64,000 nt of DNA, from positions 2,709,001 through 2,773,000 of the forward strand of contig OX031063.1 in the NCBI GenBank assembly GCA_943736015.1, in the 5' to 3' direction. Origin of the DNA: Tridacna crocea (lineage: Eukaryota; Mollusca; Bivalvia; Cardiida; Cardiidae). The notes below the pieces were generated by a model that saw only the letters and a list, made by a program, of their open reading frames with translations, was not told the origin of the DNA and ran no database searches. Position numbers and translations under genes: made by a program. Below are positions 52,472 to 61,901 of the stretch, piece after piece. Every line of letters begins with the position of its first letter. Within the stretch, counting starts at the first letter, position 1.

Positions 52472-53957
52472 GTCAATTGACCTATAAATGTGGCCTTTAC
52501 AGTGCCCGAAGGTATTTCTTTAATTTGACATAGTGACCTAGTGTATGAACGAAGGTGATCCCTATCCAACCATCCGAGATTTCATCAAGACAAACATTCT
52601 AAATTTAAGGTCATTGAGCAATAAATGTGGACTCTAAATTGCCCTCAAGGTATTTCTTTAACCCAATTTCCAACTCATCCAATATATCTTAAAAAAAAAA
52701 ACAGACATTTTGACATCTTTTCAAGTCATTTGAGCGAGAAATGTGGCTTCTAGTGTGCCTTAAAGATATTTCTTTAATTTGGTCTAGTGACCTAGATTAT
52801 GACTCAAAGTGATCCAATTTTAAACTTATTTTTGATTTCATCAAGGCAAACGTTCTCACTAATTTTCAAATCAATTGACAAAACATGTGGCTTCTATGGT
52901 GCCAACGAGATATTTCTTTAACTAGTTACCTAGTTCATGACCTCAGCTGACCTGAATTCAGATTTAACGACCCTCTACAGTGCCCCACGATATTTCTTTA
53001 ATTTGAAGTAGTGACCTAGTGTATGAATTCAGGTGACTCCAATCCAAACTCATCCGAGATTTCCTCAAGACAAACATTCTTCTTACCGAATTTAAAGTCA
53101 TTGAGCACTGAAAGTGGCCTCCAGTTTCCTAAAGGTATTCCTTTAATTTGACCTAGTGACCTAGCTAATGACCCCAGCTGACCAAATTTCAATCCCATTC
53201 GATAGTTCTTCGAGACGATCATTCTGACAAATTTTCAGGTCAATTTAGCAAGATATGTGGCTTCTAGAGTGCTATTGAGATATTCATAAATTTGACCTAG
53301 TGACCTAGATTATAAACCAAGGTGATCCAATTTTGATATTATCTTAGATTTCATCAAGCAAAAACCTTGACCAATTTTCAAATCAATTGATAAAACGTGA
53401 CCTCTAGAGTGCCTGCATGAAATTCTTTATTTTAAAACTTCAGTTGACCTAAATTCAGATTCATGTGAGATTTTTATCAAGACGAACACTGTAACCAATT
53501 TTTCAGTCAATTGGCCCATAAATGTGGCCTCTTGAGTGCCAAAATGTACTTTTTTAACTAGTGACCTAGATATGACCCTATTTTGAACTCGTCCTAGATT
53601 TCATCAAGACAAACATTCTGACGGATTTTTTTCAAGTCAATTAAGCAAAACATATGGCCTCTAGACTGCCCACTAGGTATTTCATCAATTCTATCTAGTG
53701 ATCAAGTTAATGATTTCAGGTTATGCAATTTCGAACTGCTACTTTTTTTCCTTTTTGTGGCAACTACAGTTATGGTTGGAATTGAATCTGTAGAACAACT
53801 TTGGTAGAGCCTCACCCAAAGTACATCCCTACCAAGTTTCATCAAGATTGGGCCTGTGTTTTAGGAGAAGATGCTTCAAGAAATTGTGGATGACAGACAT
53901 CGGGAGATCACAAAAGCTCACCTTGAGCACTTCGTTCAATGCTCAGGTGAGCTAAAA

Positions 53958-54209
53958 TGATGTGGCCTCTTGGATACATAAGGTTTTGACCTTGTTCAGA
54001 CATCTGTTGGGAATAAATAATAAACTCAACGAAAGGGAGTGTTATTTGATTTGCATTTATATAGATCGTTTGTTATAATACACCCACCTAGTACACCGAA
54101 TTGTCAAATTAATTGCATGTAAATGTATACAATTTTTTCCATGTAAGAGTTAATATAGAAACAAACTGACCGTCAAACAGTCTTGAAATGCATTACAATG
54201 CCTATTTGA
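53958..54209. other. Flank of the giant element
   Basis: The first 35 bases (TGATGTGGCCTCTTGGATAC) still look satellite-like, so the boundary or the target may be a monomer; then unique sequence. Confidence 0.45.
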
Positions 54210-54272
54210 ACCCTTTACCACACAATCCTGCATTTTAACGACCCTGAGCAGAAGCCTTTAGAAAATTTTGTG
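54210..54272 (+). mobile_element. TTAA-A left-end fragment
   Basis: CCCTTTACCACACAATCC up to TTAGAAAATTTTGTG, then cut by family D. Confidence 0.75.
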
Positions 54273-54281
54273 AACCATGAA

Positions 54282-54796
54282 TCATGCTCTGTGAAGAGAA
54301 GGATTCATGCATCTGCAATAAGTATTGACCCATATCAGCCAGTGCAGCCTGTGTGGGCCGACAAGCGTCAAACTTTGTAAGATTTATAACTTATTTGCAT
54401 GTCAAACAGACAAGTCTACCTCCAGATCAAATCAATTGTTAGACAAAGTGGGTTTTATGGATTCATTATCATCTTATGAGTCGATAAGTATATTGCATGA
54501 CACCTCCCTTTTTTTGAAGGGCATGGCTCCTGTATGCACATGCTCTGAAAAAAGGGGCTTAATGCATCACTGTGATACATGATACCAGTAAAAGTCATCA
54601 CAGAATTATGGATCCAGTATAGCCACTTTTTTGAATAACCAAATTAATCATGAGATAAACTGGTCCTTTGACAAACAGAAAATTGACCAGCAGGGAAAAG
54701 TTCTAGCCCAGGTCAGCTTGGGCGGACTGCGCAGGCTGACCTGGGCTGATACTTATCGCAGATGCATTCACCCCCCCTTTTAACAAAGCATTGCTC
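54282..54796. mobile_element. Inverted pair of family D elements
   Basis: Forward copy 54,282-54,535 and reverse copy 54,540-54,796. The reverse copy has the better hairpin (CCCAGGTCAGCTTGGGCGGA / GCAGGCTGACCTGGGCT). Confidence 0.8.
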
Positions 54797-55041
54797 AAAT
54801 TCATCTGAAAGCACTTCTTTCATTTCTCAAAAAACATTTTCAATGTATCAGAGGTTTATATCACCACCTATATATGCTCTGTTCCAAACATCACATCTAT
54901 GCCAAACTAGAGACAAATCTAACAAAAATGCTAATAATTATTAGTTAAGCAGCAAGTGTAAAAATCAACAATAGCAACATTTCTATTGACAAAACAGGAA
55001 ATAAAAGAGCCTTATCTACTTTAGCTTGCATTCTCTGATCT

Positions 55042-55269
55042 TTAACCCATTACCAAACAATCCCTACTTTTGACTACCCTGAGAAAGAAGCCTTTAGAAA
55101 ACAATGTGGGAAAAGGAGAAAATGCTGGTAACCAGCATTTTCTCCTTTTCAAACAATGTTTTCAATCTTTCTTAAACAAATTTCAAATTTTCGGTCACCT
55201 TTATTATGTTGTCTGCAAATGCTTTTGATCCCGACAAACCTAAAATTTTGTTGTTAGGTAATGAGTTAA
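55042..55269 (+). mobile_element. TTAA-A, full length (rightmost clear copy)
   Basis: TTAA at both ends; one arm end changed to TTTTCAAACAATG. Confidence 0.93.
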
Positions 55270-55301
55270 CTCTTTTTCATACGACAGATGATGCTAGAAG
55301 C

Positions 55302-55374
55302 TTAAGTGGACAGTGTAGATCAAGATCAGACTGCAGAGAATGTGCAGTCTGATCTCTGATCCACAATGTCCATC
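55302..55374 (+). repeat. TTAA-C type hairpin
   Basis: GTGGACAGTGTAGATCAAGA / TGATCTCTGATCCACAATGTCC around ACTGCAGAGAATGTGCAGT. Confidence 0.85.
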
Positions 55375-55519
55375 CTACATTATTACCAAACTCTCTCGTG
55401 ATCTTGCTGTGGAATGCATTTTTAGCCTTCAAGCATACACAATCTATTTATCCAGTAGTGAAATAGTGAAAGGCCCAGTATAGGACAAAATATCAAAGCA
55501 GGTGTCATGATAAATCTAA

Positions 55520-55775
55520 ATTCAAATCATACCATTTGAAAATATGAAAAAGATTGTGGAGATGACAGTCTATTATCGTTTGGTTGGGCCATATTCTAGT
55601 TGCTGGCAAAAAAAGAATTTTAAAATCAGGCAAAAAGTACACAAGACAAAGCCACCTGGCAGGTTTTAACCTAGTTTTGACATTAATTTTTCTGTCAGCA
55701 ACTAACACTTGGACCGACAGTTCAAGGACAGATTGTCATTTTTACAATAATTTCAATACTTTTAAGTGATGTAAT
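55520..55775. repeat. Imperfect inverted repeat, possible non-autonomous element
   Basis: ATGACAGTCTATTATCGTTT ... CTAGTTGCTGGC is loosely complementary to GTCAGCAACTAACACTTGGA ... AGATTGTCATTTTTAC. This explains the two overlapping open frames on opposite strands. Confidence 0.5.
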
Positions 55776-56875
55776 AGAAATTCAAATGCATCTAAAGATC
55801 CGCTTTGTTCACATTTGGCCTTTTATGTTACTCTGTCAGAAACATTATCAGCTGGGAGAAACAAGTTGAAAGCATTTTACATGTGTGAAATACAATTCTT
55901 ACCATAAAGCATAACAAGGCTCTTCCATTTAAATCACATGAAATTGTTTCAAATGAAAAGCCAATTACATAAAAATTAAAGGCATTCATATTGAAATTAA
56001 CTCGAGCAAAAACTCAAATTACATTAAGATTAAAAAAAAAAAAGAAAAAAAAAAAGAATTTGTCCAATCACAAAGTTCAAAAAGAACTGATATTGAACAC
56101 CTGATATGTACAAAAGAGGAGGAAATGAATCTGAATGCTTGGAAAAACCTATGCAAAAAAAATTCTTTTCTCATTTTACATAGTGGATTTCACCTATTTA
56201 ATGTGCAAGGGCGCCATAAAAAAAAAACCAATAGCTTGAGTCATAGCCAATTTTGAAAAATTTCATTGCCATTACATAGAGTAAGTACAACACTTTGATC
56301 CAGTTTTAGTTACTGCCATGTGCAAAGTAATCGCCATTTGAAAGTACCACTGTATTAATGCACAATGGTGGTTTTACTGCCGATCACAACTCATTTGGAC
56401 ATGAAAAAGCATTGATGATATGGGACACTAGTATTTGATAGTTTTTCTCCATCATCAATAAATTTCATCAGTCGGCATTTTGAAAGTCTCAGTGAAGTTA
56501 TCTTGCATATGTTTGTCACTTCAGTCGCCTACTTTCAAGTACAGTCGGGTTTGGCATGGGGTTATCCAGTGGCCTTTGGAGTATGTAATATAGTGGAGGG
56601 CTACTATTAGGGAGTGAACATTAATTAGGCTAATTATCGTAGTTTTCATACATACACAACTGTTTGATGGTCCCCAGTGCAAAAACTTCTATTCAAGACA
56701 AAGTTTTCATTAAAACTTGAAAAAAAAAAAATCAAAAAGCGCTAAAGATTAGCACAAATACCAAAACAATAAACAAATTTAAAGATCATCATGGATAAAA
56801 ACAACAATCAGCACATGTTTAATGGCTATAAACAAACATCAAGATCTTGTAAGTATAATTATCACTTGGAAAATT
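55776..56875. other. No gene seen
   Basis: AT-rich sequence with A-runs at about 56,030-56,055; no coding or repeat signal recognised. Confidence 0.55.
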
Positions 56876-57130
56876 AACTCTTTAACAAATAACAAAATTT
56901 TACACCAGTCAAAATTGTAAATGTTTGCAGATTTTACACCAGTCTAAATTGTAAATGTTTGCAGGTAACAAATAAAATGTAACATAAGCTATTTCAAAAG
57001 CTTATGTCTTATCATGGCTTTCAGTGCACCTACACATGTGTTTCTTGATTTTGAAATTTTAATTTTTAAGACTCTCCTAACTTCTAGTCTGCAAATGCTT
57101 TAATTTTGGATAAAACCCAAGAAGCTTGTC
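56876..57130. mobile_element. Decayed TTAA-A-like copy
   Basis: TTAACTCTTTAACAAATAAC, then a 46-bp stretch duplicated (TTTTACACCAGTC..AATTGTAAATG), and CTGCAAATGCTTTAATTTTG at the right. Confidence 0.55.
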
Positions 57131-57249
57131 TGGTATTTTCCTTCATACAATTTAAGTACCTCACTCTCTGAGATCAGAGAACCCCAGGCCTACAATCAGT
57201 ATTACAAGCAAAACATAATAAAACCAGACGATGACATACAATAATTGTA

Positions 57250-57420
57250 AACACTGTTTTTATCACATAACCTCCTTTGTTTACAGTGTAATATACCCAT
57301 CACAAATTCTCTTATCTTATATACATTTGATATCACAATTGTGTGACTTCATTTTTGATGTCATTTTGTACACATTTTATACATGTCAATGGGTGAATTT
57401 ATGAAAATATTATACTGCTA
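57250..57420 (-). repeat. Dispersed repeat, copy 2
   Basis: Reverse relative of 13,600-13,790: CATAACCTCCTTTGTTTACA, GATATCACAATTGTGTGACT. Confidence 0.75.
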
Positions 57421-57525
57421 ACACACAGTACAACCAACAGTGAGGCAAAAGCAGGAGTAGGCTAGGAAAAACCTATATGTTGGAATCCTGGTTTGGCGGG
57501 GTTGAAGAGGGGGTTTGGAGGTGTT

Positions 57526-57587
57526 CTGCAAAAGTCAAGACAACTTCTTGATTATGAACCGTGTATTTGCCTGTGATCGTTCTGATT
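57526..57587 (-). repeat. Second perfect copy of the 62-bp leader-like block
   Basis: Identical over 62 bp to 58,505-58,566 and in the same orientation, but the flanks differ. Where the other copy continues into GTAAGT, this one continues AACACCTCC. On the - strand a TATAAA-like sequence also lies about 29 nt before it. Confidence 0.8.
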
Positions 57588-57599
57588 CTCATATGTTTC

Positions 57600-58504
57600 A
57601 TGGACATTAATTTATACATCACAAAATGCATTGCACTTCATATACCAATTTGCTTTTGTAGCCTTTTTTTTTTTTAATAGTTTACATTTCAAATGGAGAT
57701 TGGAGATCATGTATAACGTTAAGTTATAAATGGACACTCAATGTGAAATGTTCTGAAAATGGGGAATTCTCAGACTCAAGAGTAGGGCACAAGTTAGCAT
57801 GTGAGTGGCACACTGTCAGCTCATAAATGAACATTATCTTTCTTGATATATAGAGTGCAATTTATCGTTGCTACAGACAATGAAATACAAGGAATACATT
57901 TACATGTTATTATAGGAAATCAGTAGTTAAAATACATTAGACCCAAGACAATGAATGAAGAATATTTTAACACTGGTATACTGATTAAATTTATGAAACA
58001 TATCACAAAACTACTCTGGAAAACGATATTAAATCTTGACCTTATTTTCCTGTCAGACATTAATGTCTCCTTTTTCAACAATGTTTCATGAAAAATATGG
58101 CAGTTGCTTAGTCAGTAAAATGTTGCAAATCCACAAAACAGTAAAACTCTTTTTACTACAAAGATTTCTACCTAAAACTTTACTTGTATGTTTTGTGTTT
58201 TACTATGCTAATTCAGATATGGACTATGTTCTTAACACAGTTTTCTTATCAGAATTTGCATAATAATTTTCATTAAATTACAGTTCTTCTTTTACTACAG
58301 TGTTTCCAGACTGTCTACAGTCTTAGGATTTATTTTCTAAAGTCAGATAAACAACCAGCTACAAATATTTCATTCCTCCTTTTCTACTACATTCTTCGAA
58401 TTTATATTTTAACGTCAGTCCAAATACTCATTATACAACATCCTTAAAATTTAAAGAAAAAAAAATATTAAACAGTTTACATAGAACAAAAATAGCAGAC
58501 TTAC
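57600..58504. other. No gene seen
   Basis: AT-rich; possibly part of the retroelement 3' region or its flank. A second purine-rich run on the - strand (GAAAAGGAGGAATG, about 58,369-58,382) is an alternative marker for the LTR start. Confidence 0.45.
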
Positions 58505-58594
58505 CTGCAAAAGTCAAGACAACTTCTTGATTATGAACCGTGTATTTGCCTGTGATCGTTCTGATTTTTTAGTGAAATCCACATGGCTTATATA
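58505..58594 (-). promoter_or_regulatory. Candidate LTR promoter, leader and splice donor
   Basis: On the - strand TATATAA lies about 29 nt before a 62-bp block (58,505-58,566) that ends TTTTGCAG followed by GTAAGT, a consensus donor. This would fit a transcription start and leader exon inside the retroelement LTR. Position and function are inferred only from the sequence. Confidence 0.4.
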
Positions 58595-59324
58595 CTAGTT
58601 CAGTGACATAACGAAGTTGTCAATCAAGCAGGAAAGAATTTTGATTGCTGTACCAACCAATAGTCATAAAATTTTCATCAAAGAGAATTGTGCAAGAGTT
58701 GAGTAATATATATCATACAACTGGCCCTAAAGGGTAGTTTGCCAATTAGTTACCTCACCATACCTAAGTTTGTAGCAGATGACCAATTTAGCATATTCAT
58801 GTTGGAAGCTAAAATATTTATTGCTCCAATACCCCTTTCTTCTTGGATGTTTGTAAAATCTTATTTGAGAAAAATATTAGTGTATGAATGTTTATTTATT
58901 TTTCAATATTCTTTGAAAAAAAACCAACATCAAATGCACAATATAATAATTCCTCCCAACTTCTTAAACTTTGGACCCCAAAGTTATAAAAGAAACCCAC
59001 ATTAAATGTGCCATAGATCAATGGAACATCATTGGCCAGTTGTATGTAAATAGTTACTCAACAAAACTCACACATACATTCATAATTATATATACAATAT
59101 TTACAATGTGCACATATAACTATAGTTTATTTATGTTGTGACCTTGTGGTCTGAGTATATTTGTTGCAATGTTTTCAAACTTGAATTTATTACCATTGTA
59201 ACATTTTGTTACATCTCCATTTATCTATACCAAATACATAGCTAAATACAATTGAAAACTACAATCATCAAATGAATGTACATAAAAACAAAGGCAGTAG
59301 GGACCGTTTTGGTCCATGGTATGG

Positions 59325-61694
59325 CTAGGCACAAGTAAATGAGATGGGAGTTAGATTGCCATTATGTTTGCAGTACAGATGCACAAAGAAAGGAGTCCTT
59401 AACATGCTTATAAGTTTACGTGCTTTGAACCAGTTAAGGGACACAGATGTCGGTATCACTATTTCCTGATCACTTAGTGGATTTTGAATAGAAAAGCTTG
59501 ACCAGGATATGTCAAGTTTAGAAGAAAAGAAACTGTGATGTACCTGAATGTTAGAAATGTCATCAGGAACAGATATCCTAGTATGCGAAGGACACATTGG
59601 CAATCTGAGGATTGGGATAAGTATACAGTCTTGCATATTTGTTATTTCCAGCATTAGCCAATTTTTCCTTTTAGATTTGAAGAGCTTGACGGCAATGGCA
59701 ATTAACAACACCAAATTTATAATTAACATCATGAACAGAGCATGATCCCATTTCAGTAAGGAGTCAATGTTAAATTCACTAGAGTTATCGATCTTCTTGG
59801 CAGTTTCATAGAAAAAGGATGGCATTGTTGGAGAAACAGCTTTAACTCTTTGACTAAGTTGTAATAGTATGACAAGTGATGATAGTTTTCGTACTTTGAG
59901 AAATAGGTATAGTAATAAAAAGGTAGTTGCTCCTGTTAAACCCAATGCAGTTAGTGCAAGGATTCCAGTCAGATCTGGCCAATTTGACTGGATTGGAATT
60001 TGGCCTTCAATGAGAGGTTCTGCTAAAGACTTGAATACCACCTGATCACTTTTAGCAATCTTCACCATTGTTGATAAATTTAGATGATCTCTTTTATCAT
60101 TAGCAATTATGTTGGACATTTCATGCTCATATAATTTGAACTTGGGTACAGTGACGTTCAGGGGATGTTCAAAAGACGTGTCAGCAAAGATATGCTGAAA
60201 CTTATCATCATCAAAGAAATGTTGTAAAAGAATCAGATTTACTGGATGGAGTTTTGTTATTTCATCATAACTATTATTTTTGCAAGATATGAGTCTTGGA
60301 GGAAGATAAAAGTTTGATGAACTGAGTGAGCAGTGACATGGCAAATTGAATACACAAAAATTGCAACCTTTGATCATTTTATGGTCTGAACCACATTCCA
60401 TAGATAAAACTTCAGTATCGTACAAAAGAATTTGTTTTGGACTTAATTCCATTATTTGTGGCTTTATAGCAGCATGGATATATCGGAAGTTGCAATTTTG
60501 TTTAATGTTTTGTTTGTCATTGGCAAATAGAGCTAAAGAACAAGTATCTCTAAGTACAGGTTGTAATGGAAGATTTAAGTTGCAGTACTTATGACTTGAA
60601 CCAGTGCAAGAACTAACCTGCAATTCTGACATATGCGTATAAAATTGTTGGTTTTTAGAAATGGCAAAATAGTCTGGTAGATCCAAGATTTGTGTAGCAT
60701 GTTTTGAGGTATCATTTATAGGTACAGGTTTAGAAATTACTTTGTACAATTCTAATGATTCCTTTGAGTATGAAATCGGTATTTTTATGGTAATATATAG
60801 CATATTGTGGCTTCTGGTGAAAAGAAATTTTGAGTTTTGGTATATTTGAGCAGTGGATTCCACTGCAACATGGAAGTTTGGGTACTTTGTTGATAGTAAA
60901 TTTTGTACATCGTTTAAAGTAGACTGCAAGGTTTTATGGGGGATGAGAAGGGGGGACAGCTTTCCATTTGCCAAGGTAATTACCCCTAGTTTCAATTCCT
61001 CTAATTGATGGTTTAATTCAGTCGATGTTTTGAGTTGTTTAACTAGTAGAACAGTCATATCTTCAAATGTGTGAGCAAGTGATGCCGAAGCTTTTTGCAA
61101 TTCAGTTGAGATCAAGCGGATTTCATCATTATTTTGTTTAATCCCTACCATAAGATTATCCATTCTCTCGTTAGACTTTTTCATGAAAGAGCTTAAATGT
61201 TTGTTGTGTTGCACAAGTACATTAGCGATATTCTGTGTCCTACTAGTGAGGGCATTTATGTGCCTGGCTAAGACATTGACATCATCAAGTGTTGCAGTAC
61301 CAAATAAGGTTTTTGACAAGCTACCTATAAAAGGTAAAAGTGCACGTTTAGATTTTGCTTTTCTGGTTGGGTTTGCTTGTGGTACAAGAGCATGGATAGT
61401 TTGAACTGTTTGATTCAAAAGCACGTCTGTTTGCAAACGTAATGCATTTAACTGAGAAAGAACATTAGATATAAGTAAACATGAATTTCTGTCTTCTTGA
61501 CAAGAACCTATTACAGGAAATGTTTTGAAATTGGGAAGTGGAATCTCATAGGTGTGCAACCAGTGTTCTTGAGATAGAGTGAGTGCGGATTGTCTCTGGA
61601 AGATCACCCCATAGTTTAATCTTGGTATGGAGCTAGAAGCAGCTGCTGGCGACACTGCTCCTAAACAGCAGAAGGTAAACAGTAAGAAGCCCAT
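59325..61694 (-). CDS. env: Retroelement envelope fusion glycoprotein (F-like)
   Basis: About 789 residues if read from the Met at 61,694, which opens a signal peptide (MGFLLFTFCCLGAVSPAAAS). An upstream in-frame Met at 61,850 is less likely: a pyrimidine tract ending CTTTTCACAG on the - strand (exon would begin at 61,711) suggests that env is made from a spliced message, as is usual in env-bearing gypsy elements. A furin-type site KSKR (residues about 114-117) precedes a hydrophobic fusion-peptide-like ALLPFIGSLSKTLFG and coiled helices. This layout matches baculovirus F and errantivirus envelopes. Hydrophobic segments near 575-600 and 652-672 could be membrane anchors, leaving a long tail. 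There are many Cys residues and N-glycosylation motifs. The frame differs from pol. Confidence 0.88.
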   Translation of the reverse strand: MGFLLFTFCCLGAVSPAAASSSIPRLNYGVIFQRQSALTLSQEHWLHTYEIPLPNFKTFPVIGSCQEDRNSCLLISNVLSQLNALRLQTDVLLNQTVQTIHALVPQANPTRKAKSKRALLPFIGSLSKTLFGTATLDDVNVLARHINALTSRTQNIANVLVQHNKHLSSFMKKSNERMDNLMVGIKQNNDEIRLISTELQKASASLAHTFEDMTVLLVKQLKTSTELNHQLEELKLGVITLANGKLSPLLIPHKTLQSTLNDVQNLLSTKYPNFHVAVESTAQIYQNSKFLFTRSHNMLYITIKIPISYSKESLELYKVISKPVPINDTSKHATQILDLPDYFAISKNQQFYTHMSELQVSSCTGSSHKYCNLNLPLQPVLRDTCSLALFANDKQNIKQNCNFRYIHAAIKPQIMELSPKQILLYDTEVLSMECGSDHKMIKGCNFCVFNLPCHCSLSSSNFYLPPRLISCKNNSYDEITKLHPVNLILLQHFFDDDKFQHIFADTSFEHPLNVTVPKFKLYEHEMSNIIANDKRDHLNLSTMVKIAKSDQVVFKSLAEPLIEGQIPIQSNWPDLTGILALTALGLTGATTFLLLYLFLKVRKLSSLVILLQLSQRVKAVSPTMPSFFYETAKKIDNSSEFNIDSLLKWDHALFMMLIINLVLLIAIAVKLFKSKRKNWLMLEITNMQDCILIPILRLPMCPSHTRISVPDDISNIQVHHSFFSSKLDISWSSFSIQNPLSDQEIVIPTSVSLNWFKARKLISMLRTPFFVHLYCKHNGNLTPISFTCA

Positions 61695-61901
61695 GCTCAG
61701 TTTGAAACCATCTGTGAAAAGAAAAAAAAATATATACTGTGAGGGTGCTGACAGATTGTCTGGATTAGCTATTAATCCGAGATTTTCAGCAACTCCCCCC
61801 CTCAGCAAAAAAACATTATTGAAGTTTTGGAAGGACGCCAAATTACCCAACCGTCCTAGTCAGGATTTTTAGACGGAACAAAAGAGCATAGATTACCCAG
61901 T

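Larger units (their letters stand above)
42031..53957 (-). mobile_element. Giant pearl/Helentron-like element carrying a higher-order satellite
   Basis: At the left, TAAACAAGAGGGCCATCATT followed by GCCCTGGATCGCTCA is the reverse complement of the 3' end of the 34.9-kb element. At the right, GCTCAGGTGAGCTAAAA is the reverse complement of its 5' end, with the same inner GAGC stem. Between them about 11 kb is built from roughly 143-bp monomers with the shared phrases AATGTGGCCTCTAGAGTGCC, TATTTCTTTAATTTGACCTA and CAAGACAAACATTCTGACC. Neighbouring monomers fall into four types that recur in fixed order about every 560 bp. The first unit-free part at the right (53,740-53,957) resembles the single-copy leader of related elements. 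It is broken by later insertions listed separately. No gene is seen inside. Confidence 0.75.

Noticed and set aside
42031-53957. CRISPR array or tandem gene family
   Set aside because: Units are about 143 bp with no short constant repeat and variable spacer, and no open frame persists across units; it is a satellite.
55505-55769. Two overlapping 61-67-codon open frames on opposite strands
   Set aside because: They arise from an imperfect inverted repeat and resemble each other for that reason.
57471-57587. Short coding exon read through the 62-bp repeat (about 36 codons)
   Set aside because: The frame is open but short, no conserved protein is recognised, and the repeat structure explains the conservation better.
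61695-61850. Upstream in-frame Met of the envelope frame as the true start
   Set aside because: The added residues include a translated pyrimidine tract that looks like a splice acceptor, and the later Met directly opens a signal peptide.
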